Shown piece by piece: positions 14,038 through 22,167 of a DNA stretch of 30,169 nt. Origin of the DNA: Pseudomonadota bacterium (GTDB taxonomy: Bacteria > Pseudomonadota > Gammaproteobacteria > Xanthomonadales > Xanthomonadaceae); the NCBI GenBank assembly GCA_023394655.1, contig JAEXAG010000032.1:1-30169 (forward strand), read 5' to 3'. The stretch's first letter is position 1. Each line of letters opens with the position of its first letter. The notes beneath the pieces are model-generated. The model saw only the letters and a list, made by a program, of their open reading frames with translations, was not told where the DNA came from and did not search any database. Made by a program: the position numbers and the translations under genes.

Positions 14038-16125
14038 TCAACGCGCCTTCGGCACGTTCCGCTCCTCGATCCAGCGCTTCACCTCCCCGTACCAGAACAG
14101 CGAGTTCTGCGGTTTCAGGATCCAGTGGTTCTCGTTCGGGAAATACACGAAGCGGGTCGGGACGCCGCGGTTGAGCAGCGTGTGGTAGAGCTCGATGCCG
14201 TGGTTCACCGGGACGCGCAGGTCGGTCTGGCCGTGGATCACCAGGGTCGGGGTGTTGAAGTTGCCGGCACCGTAATGCGGCGAGTTGCGCTCCATTACCG
14301 CGCGGTTGCCCTCTTCCCAGAAGCCGCCGAAGCGCGGCGTCTCGTTGGCGAAATCCGCGGCGTACTGGGTGTACAGGTTGTACACGCCGGCATGGTTGAT
14401 GAGCGCGTTGAACGGATGCGGCCGCCCGAGTACCACGGAGGTCAGATAGCCGCCGTAGCTGGCGCCACCGGCCACCATCCGCTTTTCGTCTATCCAGGGC
14501 CGGGCGGCCAGCCACTCGGCGGCCTTGATCACGTCCTGATAGGGCTGCTCGGCCCAGTCCGGGTTGATGGAATCCGCGAACGCCTGGCCGAAGCCGGAGC
14601 TGCCGTGGAAGTTCGGCCACGCGGTGACGTAGCCCCAGCTGGAGAACACCTGCGCATTCCAGCGGAAGCTCATGCCATTGGTGATGGCGCTGTGCGGGCC
14701 GCCGTGGATCAGCAGGAACAGCGGGTACTTCTTCGAGCGGTCGAAGCCCGGCGGGTAGTTCACCCACATCTGGATCGGCGCGCCGTTGGCGCCGGTGTAG
14801 GTCACCGATTCATAGGTACCCATGTCGGTGCCGGCAAGCAGTGCATCGTTGAGGGTCGAAAGCTTCACCGCGTTGCCGTTGGCCGGGTCGATCCGGACCA
14901 GCGTCGGAGGCTCGACGAAACTCTGCCGCAGGCCGATCAGGGTGCCGTCGCGGGCCACCGCCAGCTGGCCGAACGAGCCGGCGCCGGTGATCGGGCGTGG
15001 TGCGCCCTGCAGCGGCAGTTCGTAGGCGCGGACGGTGCCGGCATCGTCGATGGCGCCGTAAAGGCGCTGGCCATCGAGCGCCCAGACCAGCCCGCCGGCG
15101 CTGCGGTCCCAGTCGCGGAACAGCTCGCGGGTGGTGCCGGCGCGGCGATCACGCACCATCAACCGGCCCTTGTCGGCATAGAAGCCCTTGACGCGCTGTT
15201 GCACGAAGGCCAGGTGGCGGCCATCCGGGCTGTAGAGCGGGTTGCCGTCATTGGCCGGGTTGCCGGCGGTCAGGTTGCGCGGGCTGCCGACCGGTGCGCC
15301 GGAGGCATCCAGGGAAACCGTGTACACGTCGTTGTCCGAGTCCTCGGCGCGCTGGCTCGAGTCGGACACGAATGCCAGCTCGCGGCCGTCGGGCGCGACA
15401 TCGAACAGATGCGCGGTACCCTGCACCGCGCCGCGTGGCAGCTGCATGCGCAGCGGCAAGGTCAGCGCGCGAATGCCGGTGTTGTCGCCCGCGCTGTCCA
15501 GGCCCACCGAGAACACGTGGAACTGGCGCTCGTCGAGGTATTGATCCCAGGCGGTCACCGGGCCGCGATCCCAGACCCGGCCGGTCATCTTGCTGTCGCG
15601 GTTCTCGTCCAGGCGCTTGCCCTGCCCGTCCAGCGGCAGGTCGGCGAAGACCCGCGAGACGAACACCAGGCGCTGGCTGTCGCCGAGCCAGCGGGCGCTC
15701 TGCACGCCGGTGGCCAGTGCGGTCAGGCGGCGCGCTTCACCGCCGTCCAGCGGCATCACGTAGAGCTGCGGGGCCTTGTCGTCGCCACGTTTGGAGGTGA
15801 AGGCCAGCCACTTGCCGTCCGGGCTGATCGTCGGCGCGTTGTCGCTGCCCGACGAAGTGAAGCGGCGCTGGCCGCTGCCGTCGCGATTCCAGATCCAGAG
15901 ATCGGTGAAGCCCTGGTCCTTGGCCACGTCGTAACGGGTGACCGGGGCCACCAGCGTGCGCCCGTCCGGCGAGATGGCGGGGCTGGCGATTCGCTGGACC
16001 TGCCAGCTGCGCTCGGCATCGAAAGGCTTCCTGGCCTGCGCCGCCGCCTCGGGCGATGGCAGGGCGAAAGCCAGCAGCAAGGCCGCCTGGGCACCGAGAC
16101 GCAGTGCCGGGAATCGTCGGGTCAT
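14038..16125 (-). CDS. S9 family prolyl-oligopeptidase-type serine peptidase, exported
   Basis: A 695-residue peptidase with an N-terminal signal peptide (MTRRFPALRLGAQAALLLAF, cut near AAAQA at 30), so it works in the periplasm or outside. Residues about 35-420 form a beta-propeller made of WD40/TolB-like repeats (ISPDGRTLVAP, ISPDGKWLAFTSKRGDD, VAPDGRELAFVSD, YSPDGRHLAFV), which shields the active site. The C-terminal alpha/beta-hydrolase domain has GGASYGG (Ser556), GQTDLRVP (Asp635) and NENHW (His667), the catalytic triad of dipeptidyl-peptidase/acylaminoacyl-peptidase enzymes. LLIHGGPH supplies the oxyanion region. GGGAGAG lies just before the ATG. It diverges from the BaiN-like gene with 79 bases between the starts. 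Likely use is peptide scavenging; the substrate is unknown. Confidence 0.94.
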   Translation of the reverse strand: MTRRFPALRLGAQAALLLAFALPSPEAAAQARKPFDAERSWQVQRIASPAISPDGRTLVAPVTRYDVAKDQGFTDLWIWNRDGSGQRRFTSSGSDNAPTISPDGKWLAFTSKRGDDKAPQLYVMPLDGGEARRLTALATGVQSARWLGDSQRLVFVSRVFADLPLDGQGKRLDENRDSKMTGRVWDRGPVTAWDQYLDERQFHVFSVGLDSAGDNTGIRALTLPLRMQLPRGAVQGTAHLFDVAPDGRELAFVSDSSQRAEDSDNDVYTVSLDASGAPVGSPRNLTAGNPANDGNPLYSPDGRHLAFVQQRVKGFYADKGRLMVRDRRAGTTRELFRDWDRSAGGLVWALDGQRLYGAIDDAGTVRAYELPLQGAPRPITGAGSFGQLAVARDGTLIGLRQSFVEPPTLVRIDPANGNAVKLSTLNDALLAGTDMGTYESVTYTGANGAPIQMWVNYPPGFDRSKKYPLFLLIHGGPHSAITNGMSFRWNAQVFSSWGYVTAWPNFHGSSGFGQAFADSINPDWAEQPYQDVIKAAEWLAARPWIDEKRMVAGGASYGGYLTSVVLGRPHPFNALINHAGVYNLYTQYAADFANETPRFGGFWEEGNRAVMERNSPHYGAGNFNTPTLVIHGQTDLRVPVNHGIELYHTLLNRGVPTRFVYFPNENHWILKPQNSLFWYGEVKRWIEERNVPKAR

Positions 16126-16204
16126 TCGGGCTCTCCCTGTGAATCGAGCCGTGATGATGCCGCATAACTTGGCCGGCCGGCATCCCGGCGGCGACAATCC
16201 GTGC

Positions 16205-17389
16205 ATGCAGACTTCCCACGACGTGATCATCATCGGTGGTGGTGCCGCCGGCCTCATGTGCGCGCTCACCGCGGGCCAGCGCGGGCGGCGGGTGCGGGTC
16301 ATCGAGCATGCCGAGCGCATCGGCAAGAAGATCCTGATGTCCGGCGGCGGTCGCTGCAACTTCACCAATACCGGCACCACGCCGGCGCAGTATCTTTCCG
16401 CCAACCCGCATTTCTGCAAATCGGCACTGGCGCGCTACACGCCGGCGGATTTCATCGACATGGTCGAGCGCCACGGCATCGGCTACCACGAGAAGGAACC
16501 GGGCCAGCTGTTCTGCGACGAATCCAGCAAGCGGATCGTGCAAATGCTGGCCGACGAATGCGAGTGGGCCGGCGCCGGCATCGAAACCGGCTGCAGCGTG
16601 GAATCGATCGAACGCGGCGACGATGGCGTCTTCCGGCTGCGCACCTCGCGCGGCGTCCAGACCGGCACGTCGCTGGTCATCGCAAGTGGCGGGCTGTCCA
16701 TCCCGCGCATGGGGGCGAGCGGCTTCGGCTTCGAGGTGGCCCGGCAATTCGGGCATGCGCTGCTGCCGACCCGCGCCGGGCTGGTGCCGTTCACGCTTTC
16801 CGGCACGCATCTGGAACGGCTGGAAGGCCTGAGCGGGCTGTCGCTGCCGGTCGAAGCACGCGCCGGAAAGGGAGCGTTCCGCAACGCCATGCTCGTCACC
16901 CATCGCGGCTTGAGCGGCCCGGCGATGCTGCAGGTGTCCTCGTACTGGGACACCGGGGATCCGCTTGGGATCGACCTGCTGCCCGGCATGGATGCGCGCG
17001 CACTGCTCGGCGAATGGCAGGCCGGACGCCGCGATGCCCAGCTGCAGACCTTGCTCGGCGAGGTGCTGCCCAGGCGCTTCGCCCAGCGCCTGTGCGAGCA
17101 CTGGCTGCAAAGCCGACCGATGCGCCAGTACCTGCCGCGCGAACTCGACGCGATCGCCGCGACGCTGGCGGCATGGCCGATCACCGTCAGCGGCACCGAA
17201 GGCTACCGGACCGCGGAAGTCACCCTGGGCGGTGTCGATGTCGATGGGCTGTCATCGGCCACGATGATGTCGCGAAATGTTCCCGGCCTGTTCTTCATCG
17301 GCGAAGTGGTGGATGTCACCGGCTGGCTCGGCGGCTACAACTTCCAGTGGGCCTGGGCCTCGGGCCGCGCCGCGGGCATGGCGGCCTGA
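16205..17389 (+). CDS. NAD(P)/FAD-dependent oxidoreductase, BaiN/HI0933 family
   Basis: A 394-residue cytoplasmic flavoprotein. The N-terminus has the FAD dinucleotide fold VIIIGGGAAGLMCAL (about 7-21). Family marks follow: GKKILMSGGGRCNFTN, LFCDESSKRIVQML, SLVIASGGLSIPRMGASGFGF, THRGLSGPAML and the C-terminal GEVVDVTGWLGGYNFQWAWA. Members of this group are called HI0933-like or BaiN-like (one is linked to bile acid dehydroxylation in gut clostridia), but the reaction in proteobacteria is unknown. Length is normal. There is no clear ribosome site before the ATG at 16205; it was chosen because it sits right before the FAD motif. The gene converges with dnaQ with only 15 bases between the stops and no terminator in between. 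Confidence 0.93.
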   Translation: MQTSHDVIIIGGGAAGLMCALTAGQRGRRVRVIEHAERIGKKILMSGGGRCNFTNTGTTPAQYLSANPHFCKSALARYTPADFIDMVERHGIGYHEKEPGQLFCDESSKRIVQMLADECEWAGAGIETGCSVESIERGDDGVFRLRTSRGVQTGTSLVIASGGLSIPRMGASGFGFEVARQFGHALLPTRAGLVPFTLSGTHLERLEGLSGLSLPVEARAGKGAFRNAMLVTHRGLSGPAMLQVSSYWDTGDPLGIDLLPGMDARALLGEWQAGRRDAQLQTLLGEVLPRRFAQRLCEHWLQSRPMRQYLPRELDAIAATLAAWPITVSGTEGYRTAEVTLGGVDVDGLSSATMMSRNVPGLFFIGEVVDVTGWLGGYNFQWAWASGRAAGMAA

Positions 17390-17404
17390 GCAACTGCGCC
17401 AGGA

Positions 17405-18127
17405 TCAGGCCGGCTCGGGCGTGCCGCGCCACAGGCTGAAGCCGGCTTTCTTCTCGATCGTCGCGAGCCGCGCCAGATGCGCCTCGTGTTCTTCCGCCGA
17501 CACCAACACGCGGGGCCGCGGCCCCTGCGCGGCGACGAGCGCGGCCGCGGCGACTGCGGCATCGGAGCCGGCCGGCTCGGCGCCTGCGGCATCGAAACCG
17601 ATTTCGCCCTGCCCGGCGGTCATCGCCAGATACACCTCGGCCAGGATCTCGGCATCGAGCAATGCGCCGTGCAGGGTGCGATGGGCATTCTCGACGCCCA
17701 GGCGCCGGCACAAGGCATCGAGCGAATTGCGTTGCCCGGGCCAGCGCAGGCGCGCCATCTCCAGGGTGTCGGCCACCGTCGCGTGATCGGCGATGCAGCC
17801 CAGGTGCGGCGCCACGCCACGCAATTCGCTGTCGAGGAAGCCGACGTCGAAGCGGGCGTTGTGGATGATGAGTTCGGCACCCCGGATGTATTCGACGAAA
17901 TCGGCGGCAATATCGGCGAACAGCGGCTTGTCGGCGAGGAACTCGAGGCTCAGGCCGGTCACCTGCTGCGCGCCTTCCTCGAACTCGCGCTGCGGGTTGA
18001 GGTAGCAGTGGAAGTTGTTGCCGGTGAGGCGGCGCTCCACCAGTTCCACGCAACCGATTTCCACCACGCGATTGCCCTTGCGCCACTCCAGGCCGGTGGT
18101 TTCGGTATCCAGCACGATCTGGCGCAT
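17405..18127 (-). CDS. dnaQ: DNA polymerase III epsilon subunit (proofreading 3'-5' exonuclease)
   Basis: DnaQ edits replication errors as part of the Pol III core with alpha and theta. The 240-residue product has Exo I VLDTETTGL (Asp7, Glu9), Exo II LIIHNARFDVGFLDSEL and Exo III RTLHGALLDAEILAEVYL (DEDDh type with the His). A variable Ala-rich linker leads to a C-terminal part ending HLARLATIEKKAGFSLWRG, matching the E. coli segment that binds the alpha subunit. The ribosome site AAGGAG lies six bases before the ATG. The start overlaps the rnhA stop by one base (TGATG), so translation is coupled. In E. coli rnhA and dnaQ are neighbours but divergent; here they read the same way. Confidence 0.96.
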   Translation of the reverse strand: MRQIVLDTETTGLEWRKGNRVVEIGCVELVERRLTGNNFHCYLNPQREFEEGAQQVTGLSLEFLADKPLFADIAADFVEYIRGAELIIHNARFDVGFLDSELRGVAPHLGCIADHATVADTLEMARLRWPGQRNSLDALCRRLGVENAHRTLHGALLDAEILAEVYLAMTAGQGEIGFDAAGAEPAGSDAAVAAAALVAAQGPRPRVLVSAEEHEAHLARLATIEKKAGFSLWRGTPEPA

Positions 18128-18573
18128 CAGCCGCTCCTTCCCTTCATCGCCAGCGCGGCCGCGCGCGCCAGCATGTCCACGCGTTCGTTGTCCGGGTTGC
18201 CGGCATGGCCCTTCACCCAGCGCCAGTCCACGCGATGCCGGGCGGCCGCCGCCTCCAGCCGCTGCCAGAGCTCGCGGTTCTTCACCGCCGCGCCACCGGC
18301 GGTTTTCCAGCCGCGACGGCGCCAACCCGGCAGCCATTCGGTGATCCCCTGCTGGACGTAGCGGGAATCGGTATGCAGCACCACCTCGCAGGGCTCGGTC
18401 AGCGCTTCCAGCGCGGCAATTGCGCCCATCAGTTCCATCCGGTTGTTGGTGCTGTCCGCCTCGCCGCCGCTCAGTTCCTTCTCGCGGCTGCCGTAGCGCA
18501 GCAGCGCACCCCAGCCGCCGGGGCCGGGGTTGCCGAGGCAGGCCCCGTCGGAATGGACCTCGACCTGCTTCAA
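18127..18573 (-). CDS. rnhA: Ribonuclease HI
   Basis: RNase HI cuts the RNA strand of RNA/DNA hybrids, such as R-loops and primers. The 148-residue product is very close to the E. coli enzyme: KQVEVHSDGACLGNPGPGGW, NNRMELMGAIAALEAL, HTDSRYVQQGITEWL, GWKTAGG, VKGHAGNPDNERVD. Catalytic residues are Asp9, Glu47, Asp69, His123 and Asp133. The start is TTG (18573-18571): no ATG is available before the first conserved strand, and the TTG overlaps the stop of the upstream methyltransferase as TTGA, a sign of coupled translation. It ends with a one-base overlap with dnaQ. The E. coli protein has a slightly longer tail. Confidence 0.96.
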   Translation of the reverse strand: MKQVEVHSDGACLGNPGPGGWGALLRYGSREKELSGGEADSTNNRMELMGAIAALEALTEPCEVVLHTDSRYVQQGITEWLPGWRRRGWKTAGGAAVKNRELWQRLEAAAARHRVDWRWVKGHAGNPDNERVDMLARAAALAMKGRSG

Positions 18574-19223
18574 GCCGCGTCACCCAGGGCCGGCACCATC
18601 GAACCACTGCGCTTCGGGGTCAGCGCGATGCGGCGCTTCTCCGCGCAGATGACATAAGCCGCACGCGCACCGGCACCGATCCGGCGACGGCCATCGATGC
18701 GCGGCTGCCACCGCGGGCCGACGCCCTGCGCCACTGCATCCGCTTCCAGCCCCGCGCGACGCAGGGCCGCGCGCCAACGCATCGGCTCGTGGCCATCGGC
18801 ATCCGGTTCGGCCAGCCAGCGCAGTCGATACGGCGACAGGGGGTTCAGCGAGAACAGCCACAGGCGACCGCCGGGCACCAGGACGCGCGCGCACTCCGAG
18901 AGCCACGCGACGGCGGTCGAAGGCGCGCCCACGTGCTGGACGATCACCGTCCCCACCGATTCGCTGGCGAGGGGCAGCGCGCTGGCATCACAGCGGATAT
19001 CGCCGGCCCAGCCGGCAGCACCCGGCATCAGCCAGAGACCGTGCGGTTGCTGCAGCGCCACCGGCCGCGCGACCGCGGAGAACCCCAGCCACGGCAGCCC
19101 GGGCCGCGCCTCGAGTACCTCGAACAGGCTCTGGATCTCGCTTTCGATCACCGCGCGACCGGCCACGCCGGCGTACCAGCCGGGTTCAGCTTCGGGTTGA
19201 CGGGCGGTATCGAGGGCAGGCAT
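18570..19223 (-). CDS. SAM-dependent methyltransferase-like protein, YafS type
   Basis: A 217-residue protein resembling class I SAM methyltransferases. Seen are DIRCDASALPLASESVGTVI (motif II region, acidic loop), VIVQHV, and ECARVLVPGGRLWLFSLNP (motif III region), then PYRLRW. The glycine-rich SAM loop near residues 40-50 is degenerate (LPWLGFSAVARP), so activity is uncertain. Its place between gloB and rnhA is the same as that of E. coli yafS, which supports the identification by synteny as well as by sequence. The substrate is unknown. It overlaps rnhA by four bases and diverges from gloB with 39 bases between the starts, so the promoters of both must overlap there. Confidence 0.85.
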   Translation of the reverse strand: MPALDTARQPEAEPGWYAGVAGRAVIESEIQSLFEVLEARPGLPWLGFSAVARPVALQQPHGLWLMPGAAGWAGDIRCDASALPLASESVGTVIVQHVGAPSTAVAWLSECARVLVPGGRLWLFSLNPLSPYRLRWLAEPDADGHEPMRWRAALRRAGLEADAVAQGVGPRWQPRIDGRRRIGAGARAAYVICAEKRRIALTPKRSGSMVPALGDAA

Positions 19224-19262
19224 GGTCCGCCATTCTACGTGGCCGAAGCGTCTCGCCAACCC

Positions 19263-20027
19263 GTGATACCGCCCCCGCCCCTGCCATTCGCCAGCGACAA
19301 CTACCTGTGGTGGCTGCCCACCGCGGCGGGTCCGCTGCTGGTCGATCCGGGCGATGCCGGCCCGGCGCTGGAACATTTCGATGCGGAACCCGCGCTGGCG
19401 GGCATCCTGCTCACCCACCACCACGACGACCACATCGGCGGCGTCGCGCGCCTGCTCGAGCGCTGGCCCGGCACCCCGGTGCTGGCCCCGCATGATGATC
19501 GCATCGTCCATGCCAGCCGGCGCGTGGGCGATGGCGACGAAGTGACGATCGGCAATCTCTCCTTCGAGCTGATCGAAGTCCCCGGCCACACCCGCAGCCA
19601 CATCGCATGGTTCGGCGAAGGGCTGCTGTTCTGCGGCGACACGCTTTTCAGCCTCGGCTGCGGGCGCATGTTCGAGGGCGATGCCGCCACCCTGCTTGCA
19701 TCGCTGGACCGTCTCGCGGCGCTGCCCGGCGACACCCTGGTCTGCTGCGCCCACGAGTACACGCTGGCCAACGCCGCCTTCGCACGCGTGGTCATGCCGC
19801 ACAACCCGGCGCTGGCGATGCGCGTGCAGGAGGCCGGGAAGCAGCGCGAGGCCGGCCAGCCGACCCTGCCCACCACGCTCGCCAGCGAACGCGCCTGCAA
19901 CCCGTTCCTGCGGGTGGATGATCCCGAGGTGCGCGCGGCCATTGCCACCCATGCGGGCGAGGCGCCGGGTGATCGCGTCGATGTCTTCGCCGCGCTGCGC
20001 CGCTGGAAGGACGGATTCCGCGCATGA
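19263..20027 (+). CDS. gloB: Hydroxyacylglutathione hydrolase (glyoxalase II)
   Basis: Glyoxalase II splits S-lactoylglutathione to lactate and glutathione, the second step of methylglyoxal removal. The 254-residue product has the metallo-beta-lactamase site THHHDDHIGG (His52, His54, Asp56, His57), His109 (VPGHTRSH), Asp126 (FCGDTLFS) and His164 (CCAHEYTLANA), the full dinuclear metal set. The C-terminal part NPFLRVDDPEV and VFAALRRWKD fits the glutathione-binding domain. The start is GTG (19263); no ATG lies near the conserved FASDNYLWWL, and a GTG further up would add about ten residues that the family lacks. The stop overlaps the mltD start as ATGA. Confidence 0.93.
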   Translation: MIPPPPLPFASDNYLWWLPTAAGPLLVDPGDAGPALEHFDAEPALAGILLTHHHDDHIGGVARLLERWPGTPVLAPHDDRIVHASRRVGDGDEVTIGNLSFELIEVPGHTRSHIAWFGEGLLFCGDTLFSLGCGRMFEGDAATLLASLDRLAALPGDTLVCCAHEYTLANAAFARVVMPHNPALAMRVQEAGKQREAGQPTLPTTLASERACNPFLRVDDPEVRAAIATHAGEAPGDRVDVFAALRRWKDGFRA

Positions 20028-21244
20028 TCCGGCCCGCACGCCCCCGAGGCCGCCGCGCGGCCTGGCTGGCATGCCTGCTGGCGATGCCCATGGCGCTCGC
20101 CGCCGAGACGCCGGCCCCGCTCGATGTCGCGCCTGCCGTGACTGCCGCAGCGAGCGCGATCGAAACGACCGACGCGACCCCGCCCGCCGACGCCGCGCCG
20201 ACGACCCGCAGCGGCCTGGACATCCACCGCCGCTTCCGCGAGAACCTGGCCGAGGCGGATTGCCGCAACGCCAGCCCGCGCTGGCGCGCGCACTACGCCC
20301 GGGCGCCGGTGCGCATGGCGCGCCAGGACGATGAACTGATGTCGCTGTTCGGCTACGTGGTGGACGAGTTCATCAAGGCCGGGCTGCCCACCGAGTACGC
20401 GCTGGTCCCCTTCATCGAAAGCCGCTACACCCCGTCCGCGCGCAGTGCGGCCGGGCCGGCCGGACTGTGGCAGTTCATCGCCCTGACCGCACGCAACCAG
20501 GGCATCACCATGCGTCCCGGCTACGACGGCCGCTACTCGGTGGTGGAGTCCACGCGCGCGGCGGTGCGCTATTTCAAGATCCTGCACAGCATGTTCGGCG
20601 GCAACTGGCGGTTGGCGATCATGGGCTACAACGCCGGCGAGTACCGCATCATCGGCGCGATCCGCCGCAGCGGCCAGTCCCAGCGCAACGCCGATCCCGG
20701 CAAGCTCCAGGGCGTGCCCGCCCTCACCCAGGCCTACGTGGAGAAGCTGCATGCGATCTCCTGCCTGATCGAGGAAGCCGACAACCGCGAGGAATGGCTG
20801 CGCGCAGTGGATCGGCCGGTGCCGTTCCTGGTGGCGGAGCCGATGACCGATGCCGCACCCTCGCTTGCGCAGTGGGCGAAAACGCGCGCGCTCGACGGCG
20901 CCCTGCTGGCACGGCTCAACCCTGCCCATGCCAGCGGCCCGCTGCGTGCCGGCGCCGGCCATCACCTGCTGGTGCCCGCCGGGGCCGCAGCGGCAACGGC
21001 CGTGGCCGAGCGACCCGCCCCGGTTGGCGCATTGCCTTCGGTGCTGGCCAGTGGCAGCGCCGCCGCCGCATTGGCCGGTGATGGCGACGGACAATCGCGG
21101 CCATCCACCCACACCGTGCAGCGCGGGGATTCGTTCTGGACCATCGCGCGCCGCTACAAGCTGAGCACCGCCGAGCTCCTGCGCCGCAACGGCCTCAAGC
21201 CCGGCGCCACGCTGCGCCCGGGTATGGTGCTGAAGCTCGACTAG
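20024..21244 (+). CDS. mltD: Membrane-bound lytic murein transglycosylase D, one LysM domain
   Basis: A cell-wall enzyme that cleaves the glycan strand to form 1,6-anhydro-muramic acid. The 406-residue product has a signal peptide (hydrophobic segment about 12-27), a low-complexity Ala/Thr/Pro linker, then the SLT domain: LPTEYALVPFIESRYTPSA with catalytic Glu132, AAGPAGLWQFI, and IMGYNAGE. A C-terminal LysM domain (about 362-406: HTVQRGDSFWTIARRYKLS, ending PGMVLKLD) binds peptidoglycan. E. coli MltD has more than one LysM, so this one is shorter there. No lipobox Cys is clear, so anchoring is uncertain (Cys17 lies inside the hydrophobic core). It overlaps gloB by four bases; the mltD-gloB pair is also adjacent in E. 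coli. Confidence 0.93.
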   Translation: MIRPARPRGRRAAWLACLLAMPMALAAETPAPLDVAPAVTAAASAIETTDATPPADAAPTTRSGLDIHRRFRENLAEADCRNASPRWRAHYARAPVRMARQDDELMSLFGYVVDEFIKAGLPTEYALVPFIESRYTPSARSAAGPAGLWQFIALTARNQGITMRPGYDGRYSVVESTRAAVRYFKILHSMFGGNWRLAIMGYNAGEYRIIGAIRRSGQSQRNADPGKLQGVPALTQAYVEKLHAISCLIEEADNREEWLRAVDRPVPFLVAEPMTDAAPSLAQWAKTRALDGALLARLNPAHASGPLRAGAGHHLLVPAGAAAATAVAERPAPVGALPSVLASGSAAAALAGDGDGQSRPSTHTVQRGDSFWTIARRYKLSTAELLRRNGLKPGATLRPGMVLKLD

Positions 21245-21300
21245 CCCCTGCGCGGCAGGCAAACTGTACGCTTCACAGCAGATTCGGACGGAACGACAGC

Positions 21301-22089
21301 ATGGGTTTCCTGCAAGGCAAGCGCGCACTCATCACCGGCATCGCCAGCGAACGCTCGATCGCCAGCGGCATCGCCGAAGCGATGCACCGCGAAGGCGCCG
21401 AACTCGCCTTCACCTACCAGACCGACAAGCTCAAGCCGCGCGTCGAAGCCGCCGCGAAGGAGTTCGGCAGCGACATCGTGATCCCGCTCGACGTCTCCTC
21501 CGACGAGCAGGTCGCCAACTGCTTCACCGAGCTGGGCAAGCACTGGGACGGTTTCGACATCCTCGTCCACGCCATCGCCTATGCGCCGCGCGAAGCGATC
21601 GCCGGCCAGTTCCTCGACGGCCTCACCCGCGAGAACTTCGCAATCGCCCACGACATCTCCGCCTACTCGCTCGCCGCGCTGGCCTCGGCCGCCCGACCGA
21701 TGATGGCCGGGCGCAACGGCGCGATCGTCACCCTCTCCTACCTCGGCGCCGAACGCGCGCTGCAGGGCTACAACGTTATGGGCGTGGCCAAGGCCAGCCT
21801 GGAAGCGACCGTCCGCTACCTCGCCTACAACCTCGGCCCGGAAGGCATCCGCGTGAATGCCGTCTCGGCCGGCCCGATCAAGACGCTGGCCGCGGCCGGC
21901 ATCGGCGGCTTCCGCAAGATCCTCGGCCACGTCGAGGAAAACGCCCCGCTGCGCCGCACGGTGAAGATCGAGGAAGTCGGCAACGTCGCCGCCTTCCTGT
22001 GTTCGGACCTCGCCAGCGCCGTCACCGGCGAAGTGACCTACGTGGATTCGGGCTACAACATCCTCGGCATGACCGGCCTCAACGACTGA
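21301..22089 (+). CDS. fabI: Enoyl-ACP reductase (NADH), FabI
   Basis: FabI makes the last step of each fatty-acid elongation cycle, reducing enoyl-ACP with NADH. The 262-residue product aligns with E. coli FabI over its length: MGFLQGKRALITGIASERSI, REGAELAFTYQTDKLK, AHDISAYS, LSYLGAERALQGYNVMG and NAVSAGPIKTLAAAGI. The active-site Tyr147, Tyr157 and Lys164 match Tyr146, Tyr156 and Lys163 of E. coli. Residue 93 is Ala (VHAIAYAP) where E. coli has Gly93, a position known for triclosan tolerance when changed. GGA lies eight bases before the ATG. The 56-base gap after mltD has no terminator, so partial read-through from gloB-mltD is possible. A strong terminator follows. Confidence 0.96.
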   Translation: MGFLQGKRALITGIASERSIASGIAEAMHREGAELAFTYQTDKLKPRVEAAAKEFGSDIVIPLDVSSDEQVANCFTELGKHWDGFDILVHAIAYAPREAIAGQFLDGLTRENFAIAHDISAYSLAALASAARPMMAGRNGAIVTLSYLGAERALQGYNVMGVAKASLEATVRYLAYNLGPEGIRVNAVSAGPIKTLAAAGIGGFRKILGHVEENAPLRRTVKIEEVGNVAAFLCSDLASAVTGEVTYVDSGYNILGMTGLND

Positions 22090-22113
22090 GCACCGCGCCG
22101 GATCCACGGCAAC

Positions 22114-22142
22114 GAAAAAGCCCGGCATGGCCGGGCTTTTTC
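22114..22142. terminator. Bidirectional intrinsic terminator between fabI and ppiD
   Basis: A perfect 13-bp stem (22114-22126 with 22130-22142), core AAAAAGCCCGGC and GCCGGGCTTTTT, with a three-base loop ATG. It is flanked by A-run and T-run on the two sides, so it serves the converging fabI and ppiD transcripts. Confidence 0.94.
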
Positions 22143-22167
22143 TCGTCCTCTCGCAGGTGAGCCGCGA

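Noticed and set aside
18420..20027. gloB frame extended upstream to 535 codons
   Set aside because: The extension is antisense to rnhA and the methyltransferase gene; glyoxalase II length and motifs fit the GTG at 19263.
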